Of a DNA stretch of 64,000 bases, positions 1 through 9,689 are shown piece by piece; the first letter of the stretch is position 1; every line of letters starts with the position of its first letter. The stretch comes from Gambelia wislizenii (Eukaryota; Chordata; Lepidosauria; Squamata; Crotaphytidae). Both the position numbers and the translations under genes were made by a program. The stretch spans positions 31,246,501 through 31,310,500 of the forward strand of contig JAUMIR010000003.1 of assembly GCA_030847615.1 (NCBI GenBank). The letters are read 5' to 3'. The notes below the pieces were generated by a model, which was not told where the DNA came from, did not search any database, and was given only the letters and a program-made list of their open reading frames with translations.

Positions 1-430
1 CCACTCAGGCTTGAGTGATTTGGCTTCAGTCAAATGGCTGGGAAAGAGTGGCATGACCTACAACCAGTGTTGCACAGGGAGCACAAGGGACCTCTGCTGC
101 ATGTTTTGGCCATTTATCTTGGGGGCAATGACCTAGGTTTGTTGAAGGGTAAGGCCCTGATTAACCAAGCTATTCATGATATCGAGGTCATATAGTCCTC
201 TTGGCCTGGGGTTTTGATACTGTGGTCTGCTATTCTGCCCCAACAAGTATGGCAATGGGGAAGAGACCCTCGGTGCATTGATACAGCTTGGAGAAGGGTA
301 ATAGGGAAATTCTGAATGCACTTTTGAAGGGATTGGGTCACTTTTTGCCACATCCTCAGTTAATTTTGTGGAGTCCTGAGTTTTACAGAGTTGGTAGTGT
401 CTGTGATGAACACAAGGACAGCTATGAGCT
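1..430 (+). pseudogene. DIRS retroelement fragment, SGNH-hydrolase-like domain
   Basis: Broken reading frames on the + strand match the hydrolase-like domain found near the 3' end of vertebrate DIRS elements. The clearest block is VLAIYLGGNDLGLLKGKA at about 103-156, with the G-x-N-D motif of SGNH esterases. Upstream, GLSDLASVKWLG (about 8-45) matches the same part of the second DIRS copy at about 56914-56950 (GLNKFASVEWLG). Downstream, WGRDPRCIDTAWRRV (about 258-300) fits the family, but stops and frameshifts follow. The role of this domain in DIRS elements is not well established. The window edge cuts off the upstream RT, RNase H and recombinase regions. The domain call rests on motif recognition and on agreement with the second copy. 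Confidence 0.65.
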
Positions 431-534
431 GAGAAGGCCAGAAGGCAGCTGACCAATCCAAAGACAGCTGCAGCTAGCCAATGAGAGAGCAGCTGGGAGC
501 AGATAAATAGCCCAGGCTGTGAGAAAGAGAGAAA
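430..534 (+). other. Short promoter-like stretch before Gypsy fragment
   Basis: Contains GACCAATCC and GCCAATGAG (CCAAT-like boxes) followed by AGATAAATAGCC, a TATA-like box, at about 500-511. It lies between the DIRS hydrolase remnant and the first Gypsy LTR-like piece. It may be U3-type sequence of a truncated LTR or DIRS-internal sequence. No matching stretch precedes the 3' LTR-like copy, so I cannot assign it. Confidence 0.25.
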
Positions 535-578
535 TGGGACCATTTGTAGAGAGGTTAGGGACGGTTCGTAGGAGAGAT
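535..578 (+). repeat. Truncated LTR start of Gypsy element (5' copy)
   Basis: About 43 bases starting TGGGACCATTTGTA closely match the sequence starting at about 1262 after the integrase fragment, differing at a few positions. This is expected if both are starts of the same LTR. The similarity ends abruptly at 578, where integrase coding sequence begins, so most of the LTR and all of gag, protease and RT are deleted. Confidence 0.5.
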
Positions 579-1160
579 AGCTTATAGAGAACTTTAATGG
601 AACTTTAGTTAATATGATTAAGTCCTACACAGCAGAAAATCAAAATGATTGGGACACTAAATTACAACACGTATTATTAGCTTATAGAGAGGTACCACAA
701 GAAAGTCTAGGATTCAGTCCCTTCGAGCTACTGTTTGGACGCAGAGTAAAAGGACCATTAGATATAGTATGCCAAGAGTGGGAATCTCCAGAAGAGAAAG
801 AGCCAGAAGATGTAGTTTCATATGTCCAAAACTTGATGACATCATTGAGACAAGCTTTAAGAGTTGCTGGAGAAAACCTGAAAATGGCTCAAACCCATCA
901 AAAGACTTGGTATGACAAAAGAGCCCGATCTCATTTTTTTATGCCTGGAGACGAAGTGCTAATCCTTAGACCAATAAGAGGGAATAAACTACAATATGCT
1001 TGGACAGGTCCAGTTCAAGTTACAGAGAAAATCAACAATGTAAATTATATAGTGGACTTGGGAGAAGATGTGGGGTGGAAATCGGTGCATGTAAACATGT
1101 TAAAGTCTTATGTTAGATGAGAACATATAGTATTGTATGCTGTTAGAGAGAGGGATTATA
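579..1160 (+). pseudogene. Ty3/Gypsy retroelement integrase, C-terminal part
   Basis: Open from 581; an internal ATG at 614 starts a 168-codon frame. The segment covers the end of the integrase catalytic core and the C-terminal domain. ENFNGTLVNMIKSY at 587-628 is the conserved core block, with the catalytic Glu region just before it. LLAYREVPQESLGFSPFELL then RRVKGPLDIV is the diagnostic Gypsy/retroviral core end, and WKSVHVNMLKSYV the end of the C-terminal domain. Integrase inserts element cDNA into the nuclear genome. Only the last fifth of pol remains, and a TGA ends the long frame at 1118-1120. It is followed by a polypurine stretch and an LTR, as in a normal Gypsy layout. Non-functional relic. 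Confidence 0.85.
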
Positions 1161-1224
1161 AAGACATTATTGTTCCTCAGTGGGACTTTGAAAAGGTAGA
1201 GAAAAATAAGACACAGAGAAAAAG

Positions 1225-1261
1225 GTAGAGAAAAATAAGGCTGTGGGGGAGAAAAAGGAGG
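1225..1261 (+). promoter_or_regulatory. Polypurine tract before Gypsy 3' LTR
   Basis: A purine-rich run (GGGGGAGAAAAAGGAGGAGG at about 1243-1262) directly precedes the LTR start. This is the position and composition of the plus-strand primer in LTR retroelements. Confidence 0.5.
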
Positions 1262-1677
1262 AGGGACCATTTGTACAGAGGATAGGGATGGTTCTTAGAA
1301 GAGACAGGAACCGAGAGAGTTCAGTGAAGAATCAATTGGTCAGAGTTCCTGAGGGAACTAAGATTTAAAAGGATAAGAGTGGAAGATAGGATAACTCTTA
1401 TTATTTACAGAACTCTAGTAGAGAGAAGGTCTGTGTTATTAGGTTGTAACAGTCAGAATAGATGAAGTATTGTATATGAAATAGCTACATTGGATACAAA
1501 CCTGTAACTCAGAACTGTTATTAACAAGTTTTAAGAACAAGAAGTCGTGCCTGCATGTTTAAAAAAATACACCATTCTACTGTTTTATTAAAACCTATAT
1601 TGGCCTCTGAGTTAATATTTGAAAACCGCTACCATTGTGTTATCAGTAGATTATTGACAAGGAGGTGACATGTGCCA
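1262..1677 (+). repeat. Gypsy 3' LTR
   Basis: Starts with the sequence that is also found at 535 and follows a polypurine tract. TTTATTAAAACC at about 1585 may serve as polyadenylation region. The end is tentatively placed at GTGCCA (1677): the next five bases AGAAG (1678-1682) resemble AGAAA just before the 5' LTR piece (530-534), a possible mutated target duplication. The 3' boundary is uncertain by tens of bases. Confidence 0.5.
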
Positions 1678-1699
1678 AGAAGAAGCCGGTCACCTAAGA

Positions 1700-2290
1700 T
1701 TTTAAAGAAAAAAAAGTTGGGGAGACAATGGTGGTTTACCACAGTGTCCATTTACCAGAAGCAAGCAATCTGTTATTTGTGGAAGATCTGCAACAGTAGA
1801 TTTGTGCCCTTTTGGCCAGGCTGGTAGGGGATAAGGACAAAACAGACACTTGCCCCTTATCCATGGAAGGTAGTGTAGAGGGAGAAGTATGATTTGGAGG
1901 AACACCTATGGTGCAGGGAAGGACCCATTTGGAAAACAAGAGGACTCTGGACCTTTATTTTTAGGTCATGTGACCCAGGATGGGGAAGGAGACTTTCCCT
2001 GGGGTTAGCCTGCAGGTTGAGCCCTCACTTTTAAGTCATGTGTTGGCCTTCCAGTAGTGGGCTGGTCAGGGAGCAACCCAGATTTTGGGTTCTCCTCGGG
2101 GCTCAGGTATTCTGCAAAAGGGAAGCTGGAGAGGAGGTCTGGGAGAGACCACATGCCTAGGCTGCTCCTGCACTAGGTTCCTCCCTCTTTTTGTACATCT
2201 TGATGTTTTAAAGTTGAAATAGGTTAACAGTGGCCATTATTCAACCCTGTACTTGTGACTGCTCTGCTTATTTCTATAGTTGGCCAGCAA
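1700..2290 (+). repeat. DIRS 3' untranslated region, continuation of split copy
   Basis: Two blocks align by eye with the 3' region of the DIRS copy at 57-58 kb: GTCAGGGAGCAACCCAGATT (about 2067) against GCCAGGGAGCAGCCCCATAA (57633), and the block ending CAGTGGCCATTATTCAACCC (about 2229) against GAGTGGCCCTTATTTAACCC. This supports the view that the Gypsy element inserted into a DIRS copy, separating 1-430 from 1700-2290. Confidence 0.55.
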
Positions 2291-2369
2291 ACTCTGGTAA
2301 GAAGAATTCTTGACTTTGCAGTTTAGGACTTGTTCGCAAAATTCATACTTTTAAAAAACAAAACAACTG

Positions 2370-2737
2370 ACTTCTCCATTCAGGAAACAACTTTATCCTG
2401 TGTAGACAAGATTTTTGTATACATCTCTTCTTTTCTGTGTGGAAAATGCTGTTACTTGCACAGAAAATCCTGTTTTCTGCATTAAAAACCTACATGTGAA
2501 TTTTTCAGAGAATAAATCTGCAACTACAGCACTGTGTAGAAAATGTTGTTTCCTTAAGAAGTAAATCTATACCACATTGCTAATTTTGCACAGAAAAATC
2601 TCTATTTTTTCCCTATTTGAATAGTTTTTAGAAACTACAGTTTTCAAATAAATGACTTTGCAACAAGAAAAAAATTGCAAAAATGATTTGTTGCTTCCTT
2701 TGAGAATGAATTTTGCAAAGAATTACATCCCTTCTAT
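2370..2737 (+). repeat. Family A repeat, copy 1
   Basis: Non-coding repeat with several short inverted units around TTTCTGTGCAGAAAA-like cores (for example TTTCTGTGTGGAAAATGCTG at about 2434). The end TTGTTGCTTCCTTTGAGAAT ... GAATTACATCCCT (2689-2732) matches the end of the copy at about 22640-22675. Other copies begin AGGGATGG, so the family appears to have short terminal inverted repeats AGGGATG/CATCCCT. The left boundary is not clear here. Confidence 0.45.
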
Positions 2738-2739
2738 CA

Positions 2740-3530
2740 GTTGGTTTGTTTCGGTATAAAGTTTGATGTTTCCTTTTCATACCATCCAATCCATAATAAT
2801 GGCTACAACATACATAACCAGGCTGTCAGTCCTCCTTAATTAAATAACCCAGAAGTAATGTGTTTGAGGTTCACTTATAGGGAAACTTGCCTATAGCCTT
2901 AACGGATGGACCCTGACAGCTATTTAAATAAAATTAAACTGATGAATGGAGATGCTGTCTTCATAAATGCCACCATTTTAATTGTTCTAATTTCAAATCA
3001 GTGGGAAAGTTTTATTGCAGAAGTCCCTGGAACTCCAGCAATCAGAAAATTAACAACCTTTGTAACACTGAGAAATCAATGCATCTTACAAATGAACAGG
3101 CGAGGGGAAGCAGGAGAGGTGTAATTTTCTTGCTTTTAGAAAAGTATCCTTGTTTGTTTTGCTAATTTATTTTCACTGCTTAATAAAAGTGAAGCTGGAG
3201 TGGGATAAAATGGAGATAAGGAAAAAATATTGGGGGGGTGGCTTTTGGATATGGATGCATTGACAGGTTTTTTTTTTAATTATTATATTTTCCACTTTTC
3301 AACACAATACAGTTTCATTACTTCCTTTACACTGTTGTCTGAATTTGATTTCTTTCTAACATTGGCTTTATATCTCCCTTTCAAATGTTTTTATATCTCT
3401 AAGTCATTAATAACAGAAATAAGGGAACAAAATATTTTAAAAATTCCTACAGGCCATCATCTTCTTCAGGCTGGCCCTGAGATTTGGCAGAGTGAGGTAT
3501 TGACCACTTAGTTGTACCTTTCATCAATTA
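2740..3530. other. Unassigned AT-rich DNA
   Basis: No recognisable gene or repeat. Short frames at 2906-3124 and 3230-3511 have no domain I recognise and look like chance frames in low-complexity sequence. Confidence 0.5.
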
Positions 3531-3534
3531 GTAG

Positions 3535-3750
3535 AGGTGTATATGTGTCTTCAAGTCACCTCTTGACTTATGGCAACCCCATAAATTTCATAGGCTTTTC
3601 TTAGGCAAGAAATTCTCAGTTTACTTTGCCAGTTCCTTCCTCTCAAATATTGCCTAGAGCAACTGATATTCATTGGAGGTCTCCCATTCAAGTACTAACC
3701 AGGACTGATCCTGCTTAGCTTCCAAGATCAGGTGGTATCCGGTCCATTTA
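3535..3750 (-). repeat. 5S rRNA-headed SINE (5S-Sauria type)
   Basis: On the minus strand the head reads TCTTGGAAGCTAAGCAGGAT ... CTGGTTAGTACTTGAATGGG AGACC, a near match to the second half of vertebrate 5S rRNA, including the box C region. The first third of 5S is absent or unrecognisable. The body is followed by a tail TTGCCATAAGTCAAGAGGTG ACTTGAAGACACA, which is also the tail of the tRNA-headed SINEs in this window (13.2 kb, 63.7 kb). Such a shared tail is expected when SINEs depend on one LINE, here probably BovB. Not a functional 5S gene. Confidence 0.8.
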
Positions 3751-3754
3751 AGAT

Positions 3755-5325
3755 ATTTAGCCCTCTACTTAGAAGAGAAGTTAAGTATATTTATATGTGC
3801 AAATTATGGTATATTCTGATCATTTTAATGAACATTTTAATGGGCATTTTGATTATGATTACATTTCAGATCTCATTCATTCCTCCCATCAAATGATCTG
3901 ATTGGAACCAAGAGTTTAGCAGCAATTCTCAAAAGAGGTTCAGCCCCTTGTATAGCTCCTTTAAAGTTCAGACTAAAACTGAGAATGGTTAGACTACCCC
4001 ACTAATGTGGAAGCCACCAGGTGCCATTTTTTTTTTCAGCATTCTAGTCATGAGTCTATGCATGTGGAAGGCAGGTGTGTATTCAGTTCTTGAACATAAT
4101 ACAAAAAGAAAGCTTTCCTTTACATCAATTTAGGCTTTCTACCCAATTTCCCTGGAACAGGAAACTGACTTCAGTAAGGGCAGAATAAACACTTTTATTC
4201 ATCTGCAAGAAGGTCACCCAAGGTACAGTATAGTTTTCCAAAGTCTAAGCACTGCGAGGACTCCATACATTAAAACAGCAATACAGAAATTAAGATCAAG
4301 CTCCCATTAAAATTTATTTTATTCTGTTTTCATTTAACAGTAGCAGATGTGCAAATGTTTGTTTACTCAGTTCTTGATAGTAGGCATTTGCTAGAGGAAG
4401 CATGAAATTAATTTCTGCCCTAGTATTAAAAAATCATTTTCTTGATTTAAATGTGTCTTTGATAAAAGTCTCATAAAATGCTTAAGCTGATGAAGCAGTG
4501 AAAAAAGGAAAAAAGAGAAACAATATTTGCTGTTTTAGGATTGCTATTGCTATTTGCTTGCATTGCAGAGATTGTTTTTTAGGGGGAGAGCAAATAATTA
4601 TTTTGTACAATTGCCCATGCAAACACTTCCCATTTGAACAGAGCAGTATGGTAAAGTTGTTTATTAACTGTAAGGAAAATTATATTAACAGATGGGGGTG
4701 AAAACAACTCTGTTTTGGCATCTGCCATTTAATAAAACCTGAACAAAGGCAATACATAACTAAATAAATCATTATTAAGATGCCTGATGTACTTTGTTTC
4801 AGAGTTTCTGTTTTAAGTATCTGAAACAAATGGATAAATAGCCATTGCCCACCTCACAGGCCTTACTCCCCACTTCTTAAAGTTTGCCTCCAATAAGTTC
4901 TTTTGCAGCAGATGTCCCTTTCCCTATACCTTTTCCCCACAGGCTGCCTCCCTGAAGGTAGGTAGCTATCAGATCTTGAGTACATTTGCTTGCTGGTCCT
5001 TTGTGTATATAAGTAGCTGCTGGCAGAATGAAGTTTTACATACATATTAGTTCTTTCCAGGAGTATGGATGCAATGAGATCACCTTCTTCCACACAGACT
5101 GCTCCAGTCTATGCTTTGTTAAGAGAGGCCCTAGGTTCTGCACAGATAATTGCCAAAACTGGATTCTTAGCTTGTTAACCTTCTGGGGTGATTATGTAGG
5201 AGACTGTCTTCCCTCAAAGCCTCCCCACTTGGCCGCTATGTGTTGAAGTTCCCTGGACATGTAACTTGTGGTTTGTGGGCATTTTTGCCTCTTAACTCAT
5301 GAGGTATTACACAATACTGAGTGAC
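3755..5325. other. Unassigned, mostly unique DNA
   Basis: AT-rich, without recognisable coding, RNA or repeat signal. The frames at 4498-4701, 4863-5093 and 5028-5246 show no family features. Confidence 0.5.
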
Positions 5326-5331
5326 GCAGAG

Positions 5332-5456
5332 CTCATCTTGAAAAAGTTTCTTTTAGAATACAGTTCTGAGAATCCCACAGACAGCCTAGTCCTGCTGGCT
5401 GGAGGATGCTGGAAATTTTAGTCCCAAATGTAATTTTTCCAAGCTCTGGACAGAGG
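5332..5456. mobile_element. Short foldback MITE, decayed
   Basis: The ends CTTGAAAAAGTTTC (5338) and TAATTTTTCCAAG (5429) are imperfect inverted repeats. The interior contains a degenerate pair, TTCTGAGAATCCCAC ... GGATGCTGGAAATTTTAGTC, like the 'actacaactcccagaat' foldback MITEs common in reptiles. No intact target duplication seen. Confidence 0.45.
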
Positions 5457-5583
5457 AACATCTTGCTTCCGTGGTTGCTTCCAGACATCTTCCAAGTGAC
5501 ATTGATCCCCATCACAAATCCATGATTAGGAACGACCTTTTGTTACAAAAGGACCTAGATAAACTAGAAAATTGGGCAGAAAT

Positions 5584-5695
5584 TAGAATCATAGAGTTGG
5601 AAGAAACCACAAGGGCCATCCAGCCCAACACCCTGTCATGCAGGAATAAACAATCAAAGCATTCCCAACAGATGGCCAGTCACCCTCTGTATAAT
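5584..5695 (-). mobile_element. CR1 3' end nested in another CR1
   Basis: Minus-strand CR1 3' end, recognisable from AGAATCATAGAGTTGGAAGA and the block around GGGCCATCCAGCCCAAC. It lies in opposite orientation between the CR1 blocks ending GAAAATTGGGCAGA and resuming ATATGAAATTCAGTAGATAC, so it inserted later. Confidence 0.75.
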
Positions 5696-5940
5696 AAATA
5701 ATAATATGAAATTCAGTAGATACAAATGCAATATAATACATTTAGGGCACAAAAACCAAATGCATAGACACATAAAAACCAAATGCATAGGTATAGGGTG
5801 GGGGATGCATGCAAAAGGATCTTGGGATTATTGGTGATGATACATTGAACATGACCAGCAGTGTGATTCAGCAGCAAAGAGGGCAAATGCTATTTTACCC
5901 TGTATTAACTGAATCATAGTTTCCAAGTCAAGGGAATAAT

Positions 5941-6225
5941 AGCTATTTTTAATATATTAAAAGATTGAAAAAGAAGTGTGTGTGTGTGTGTGTGTTTGAA
6001 TACTTCTTTTTCAAACTGAAAACAACATACAGGGAAAAAATAATAGAAAACAAGCAAACAAACATTGACCCCCTCCTCCTAAACTAGTCCACTCCTTCTC
6101 CACCTAAAACAGTTCTAAACAAAACAAAGAAAAAATTACACAAATAAGGGATAGTTAGATTCCAACCTAACAACTAAAAGGCTATAAAATATTTTCTTTT
6201 AAACTCCTTAAGTAAAATAGTCCCA
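5941..6225. repeat. Unassigned insertion with (TG)n hairpin inside CR1
   Basis: A TG repeat (5976-5995) is flanked by a perfect 13-base inverted repeat, TTGAAAAAGAAGT (5965-5977) and ACTTCTTTTTCAA (6002-6014). The rest is A-rich on this strand and might be the reversed 3' end of an L1-type LINE; I cannot confirm that. Confidence 0.4.
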
Positions 6226-6345
6226 CTATATTCTATGATGGTCAGGCCCCATTTGGAGTACTGCATTGAGTTCTGGGTGCCTCATTTGAAGAAGAAAGTA
6301 GACAAATTGCAGCAGGTTTAGAAGAAGGCAACAAGTGTTACCCTA

Positions 6346-6698
6346 TGTCAGGTTCATCCCTGAATTCTGGGCTTTGGAGTAGAATTCATGGAAGACCCTG
6401 ACATGAGGCTGCCTCTGGCTTGTTTCCCTTGCCTAGGCCTCTAGAAGTTCTGGAGGGAAGCCAGCCCACCTTGTTGGCCTGGGAACGCTGCTCTCCACTG
6501 AGGCTCAAGGTCAATTCTTCCAGGTGCAAGCCGGGCCGTTGTTCCTCCCCAAATGCCTTTCCCACGCTGTGGGGTTTATCTGGGGGTTTGTTTCAGTTGT
6601 ATTCAGTTTTGGCTTTGTTCAATGTTCCTGACACACGAATCCTTGCCAATAAAGAAATTTATTGATTGAATGTGAGCGTGTGTGCTTGGTACATCACA
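6346..6698 (+). mobile_element. Solo LTR with perfect 5-bp target duplication
   Basis: Starts TGTCAGG and ends ATCACA, giving the canonical TG...CA. It is flanked by CCCTA on both sides (6341-6345 and 6699-6703). An AATAAA polyadenylation signal lies at 6647-6652. Length 353 bp. No internal coding region accompanies it, so it is a solo LTR, left by recombination between two LTRs. It landed in CR1 sequence. A 5-bp duplication fits Gypsy-type or retroviral elements; the superfamily cannot be set from the LTR alone. Confidence 0.8.
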
Positions 6699-6704
6699 CC
6701 CTAA

Positions 6705-7299
6705 GGACTTTTCCCGACCAGCCTCTGAAAACTTTTGTTTTGTACCGTATTTTGAAGCGTCTGTGTCCCAGCATAATAGCCCTTTTAATCATACATTCCC
6801 ATAACTCCATGAAAAAACAGGCCTAGCATTATTGGGGCACATATGCTCACACCATCTACTTCTGCATTCACTGGGTTGTGTGATCTCAGCAGTTGTCACA
6901 AGAAGACATAAGCACCTTTAAAAGTTAAAAAAAACCAGCTAAATTACTACATAAAACATACACACAATCACTGAAACATGCATAAAAGCTTCTAAGTACA
7001 CCAGGGATGTTCATAACAAAGAGCATTGCTTACCTGGTTTTCACATTCTGGCCAGGAAGTGTTCTGGCAGGGCCGCCCATTGACGCTGGAATCACGAGAG
7101 CACAATGGCACACTTTCAGATGCCTGCAAAAATGCAAAGACAAACAAACAAACAAACACCACAGCAGATCTATTGATGGCTTGGGCCATCAATAAAAAGG
7201 AATGCCTGATTTGCAACTTAAAATCACCATAGCACAACTTTGTGCATTATAGGCGCCCTTCATTAGGCATTGTTATGATGCTGTATTTGCTGCATCTGA
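6705..7299 (-). mobile_element. Family B element, long form (copy 1)
   Basis: The right end ATCTGATAAAATCC (7286-7299) matches the family terminus. The left end GGACTTTT at 6705 is more decayed. Length ~595 bp agrees with intact copies at 11.2 and 48.8 kb. Shared internal blocks: GGAAGTGTTCTGGCAGGG and CGCCCATTGACGCTGG (about 7055-7090), then GCCATCAATAAAAAGGAATG near 7185. A CAAA microsatellite lies at about 7140-7158. Orientation is given relative to the 48.8-kb copy, taken as plus. The short frames here are chance. Confidence 0.65.
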
Positions 7300-7302
7300 T
7301 AA

Positions 7303-7872
7303 AATCCATAGAAGTGGGGGTACATTAGAGACCCAACCATGATTCCAAAATCTCCTTTAATATTTTTTGGGGGAATTATTAGCTCAGACAGGAGGCCCAC
7401 AAGGGGAGGGTAACTGCAGGGAACTTTCCAGTTAAGTATACAAGTACTAACTGTAGAGGAGGCTCCAGTTAAATTAAAATAAAGTATTTTATTAGAATAA
7501 TACAGAAAGTAAACTAACATACATAACATATATTCATATGGACCATTCAAGGCTATACCAGAGTAAGGCAGAAAGGTTAGATAGAGAGAAGTCTGGAAAG
7601 GTAGAGTGATAGTCTCAGAGAAAGAGAGTTCTGTGCAGTGAAGATAGACAGAGTCTGAGGGTGGCACAGCAAAGAAGAGAATGAAGATGTCCATCTGTGG
7701 CACACTTAGCTGGGGTTGGAGCTATGATATTTATAATCTATTTCAAGCCTTGGAGGGGTGTGCTAGTTATAACAATACCTGGATAGCTCTCCCATGGGAT
7801 AGACAAAAGAGATCAAATGTTAACTGATTGATTTAGTTCTGGAGTGATAAAACATTGGTGGTCTTGCGACAA
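7303..7872 (-). mobile_element. LTR family D, copy 1
   Basis: Minus-strand LTR-like sequence sharing a block with copies at 29.1, 32.9 and 38.5 kb. On the minus strand: an AATAAA-containing stretch, then GGAGCCTCCTCTACAGTTAG TACTTGTATAC, then CTGCAGTTACC. The terminal TAACA seen in other copies is missing here because family B sequence abuts. The minus-strand frame at 7263-7703 lies inside this LTR and shows no retroviral domain. Confidence 0.55.
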
Positions 7873-7884
7873 CCTCGTAAGATA

Positions 7885-8219
7885 GGACTTTTTTAGATGA
7901 ACCTAAAATCCAGAAGAAGCTGTCGGGAGAGGAATGCAGCTGCTCCATGGCAGGGGGCAGTTTCTGACACCACCGTCCTGCCCCCCCTTGTTACCCTCTG
8001 TGTTCCTTCCATGTCGCATGGAAGGAAAAGGTGCCACTTTTTATTCATGGAAGTTCTTCGTGAATAAAAACTGGCGCCTTTTACTTCCATGCAACATGAA
8101 AGGAATATGGAGGGTAACGCTAGAGGGGTGGCATCGTCAGAAACTGTTCCCTGCCGCGGGGCAGCTGTGTTCCTCTCCTGACGCCTTCTTCTGGATTTTA
8201 GATTCATCTGAAAAAGTCC
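7885..8219. mobile_element. Family B element, hairpin form (copy 2)
   Basis: A 335-bp foldback. The left arm begins GGACTTTTTTAGATGAACCT and the right arm ends AGATTCATCTGAAAAAGTCC. The arms pair almost to the centre, including AAAATCCAGAAGAAG/CTTCTTCTGGATTTT and CTTCCATG/CATGGAAG blocks. The antiparallel frames on both strands (7893-8207 and 7934-8239) are simply the two arms of the palindrome and are not genes. Confidence 0.75.
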
Positions 8220-8289
8220 TCAGACAGAAAAGGGTGTGAGAAGAGATTTCCATAGGGTGCTTTCCTTAAGTAAGCAGGGATCATCAGCA

Positions 8290-8766
8290 TTGAGGCCATG
8301 ATATTGAAAACACAGCTGCGCTGGGCAGGGCACATTTCTAGGATGGAGGACCATTGCCTCCCAAAAATAGTACTCTACGGTGAACTTGCCATGGGTCAGC
8401 ATAAGAGGGGCACTCCAAAAAAGCGATACAAGGACTCCCTGAAACAACATCTCAGGCTTGGCCAAATTGATCACCAACAATGGTCCGCCATGGCCTCACA
8501 TCAGGAGGCATGGAGACGCACTATCCACAATGCTGCAGCCTTATTTGAGAAATCATGCCGAACAAGTCTTGAAAAGAAATGATAATGCAGAAATAATCAC
8601 AACCTGGAAACATCACCCAAGGAGACCTTCTGCTGTGCTTTCTGCAACTGGACTTTTTATCTCGGATTGGCCTTTTTAGTCATCAGCGTGCTTGCAGAAA
8701 GCACGGGATGAATTCTTCCTGAATCTTTGTTTGTGAAGAAAAACCAGAGAGAGAGAGAGAGAGAGA
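8290..8766 (+). pseudogene. LINE ORF2 C-terminal fragment with (GA)n tail, copy 1
   Basis: The 94-codon frame at 8298-8582 contains LRWAGHISRMEDHCLPKIVL YGEL, KKRYKDSLKQHL and QWSAMASHQEAWRRTIHN, a C-terminal signature of a group of non-LTR retrotransposon reverse transcriptases. The clade is not certain from this piece. A second frame carries on into ATGLFISDWPF, a decayed form of the Cys/His zinc-knuckle end that is better preserved in the copy at 26.7 kb. The element ends in a GA microsatellite (about 8748-8766). It is 5' truncated, as usual for LINEs. Confidence 0.7.
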
Positions 8767-8769
8767 TGG

Positions 8770-9060
8770 AGGAATGGTCACTTGTTTGCATGATTGAATT
8801 GTTGCTTGAAATGCCCAGAGCTGGGAAAAAGGATTAGCATAAACTCCTTAATGACTGGGTTGTTAGCATAAACCCATTACAGGGGCTTTCCACATAATCC
8901 TAGCTGGGCTTTCCCACCATTATATTTCTAGATATGTCTCAGGTCATCCTGACTTTTGACTGCCCTCCAGTCTGCTTAATTTTACAGCCAATGTGACCCC
9001 CCCCCCAAGTATCTGATATGTCCAGTTATGGAATCTCATGGGGAGGGATAGTAGGGCATG
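8770..9060. other. Unassigned DNA
   Basis: Nothing recognised except a C homopolymer at about 8997-9007. Confidence 0.5.
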
Positions 9061-9061
9061 C

Positions 9062-9482
9062 TAACACAAGGATAAGAGGTATGGAGAATAAAACATATGA
9101 GGACAAGTTGAAGGAGCTGGGCATCCCAATCTCGCTGAAGAGAAGGCTGAGGGGTGACATGATTGCATTCTTAAAATGCCTCAAAGAGAGGAGAGGGGAG
9201 GTCTGTTCTGTGCTGCTCCAGAAGGTAGGACCAGTTCTAATGGTTTGAAGTTACAGAATAATAGTTTTCCATTAAATATTAGAAGGAACTTCTTGACAGT
9301 AAGAGGAATTCAGCAATGGAACCAATTGCCTAGAGAGATGGTGGGGTCTCCTTCTCTCGAAGCTACCTACTGGAAATGCTTTAGCTGGAGATCCTGATTT
9401 GAGCAGGGGGTTAGATTCAGTGGCCCATGAGTCCCCTTCCAACCCTATGAATCCATGATTCTGTGCATCTATGATTCTATGA
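9062..9482 (+). pseudogene. CR1 LINE 3' end with octamer-like tail
   Basis: Plus-strand CR1 C-terminus. YEDKLKELGIPISLKRRLRG DMIAF (9096-9170) matches the conserved CR1 block; then a frameshift to NIRRNFLTVRGIQQWNQLPR (9277-9336). The 3' UTR ends in ATGATTCTGTGCATCTATGA TTCTATGA, the repeated ATTCTATGA tail typical of CR1 in birds and reptiles. 5' truncated and frameshifted. Confidence 0.9.
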
Positions 9483-9689
9483 AAATTCCACATTATGCAC
9501 ATCTCTTAATAAAGTCAAAGGAAATAATTTGTTTATTTATGAATTTTTACATAATAAATGTGAGAGAAACCAGAACTGACCAATTTGCTCATCCAGAGAG
9601 AAGCCACTAAGTGCTTTACCCCACTTGCTCCCATTCGAACCCTTTTTCTGCCCCAGGGTCCATAAGGACAGCCTATGGGTAGAATGGGA

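Larger units (their letters stand above)
5537..6345 (+). pseudogene. CR1 LINE fragment, ORF2 3' part, three pieces
   Basis: Plus-strand CR1 sequence in three blocks: 5540-5583, about 5696-5940 and about 6225-6345. Readable blocks include the segment around TACATTTAGGGCACAAAAAC (5738) and the later GTCAGGCCCCATTTGGAGTA CTGCATT (6241), both typical of the CR1 reverse-transcriptase thumb/C-terminal region. A second CR1 end (5584-5695) and a 285-bp unassigned insertion (5941-6225) interrupt it, and a solo LTR abuts it at 6346. Many stops; relic. Confidence 0.75.

Noticed and set aside
133..543. 136-codon minus-strand frame
   Set aside because: It runs antisense to DIRS hydrolase text and promoter-like sequence; no domain is recognisable.
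3640..3745. Possible functional 5S rRNA gene
   Set aside because: Only the second half of 5S is present, diverged, and fused to a SINE body and tail.
7893..8239. Two similar ~100-codon frames on opposite strands
   Set aside because: They are the two arms of a family B hairpin, so they mirror each other; not proteins.
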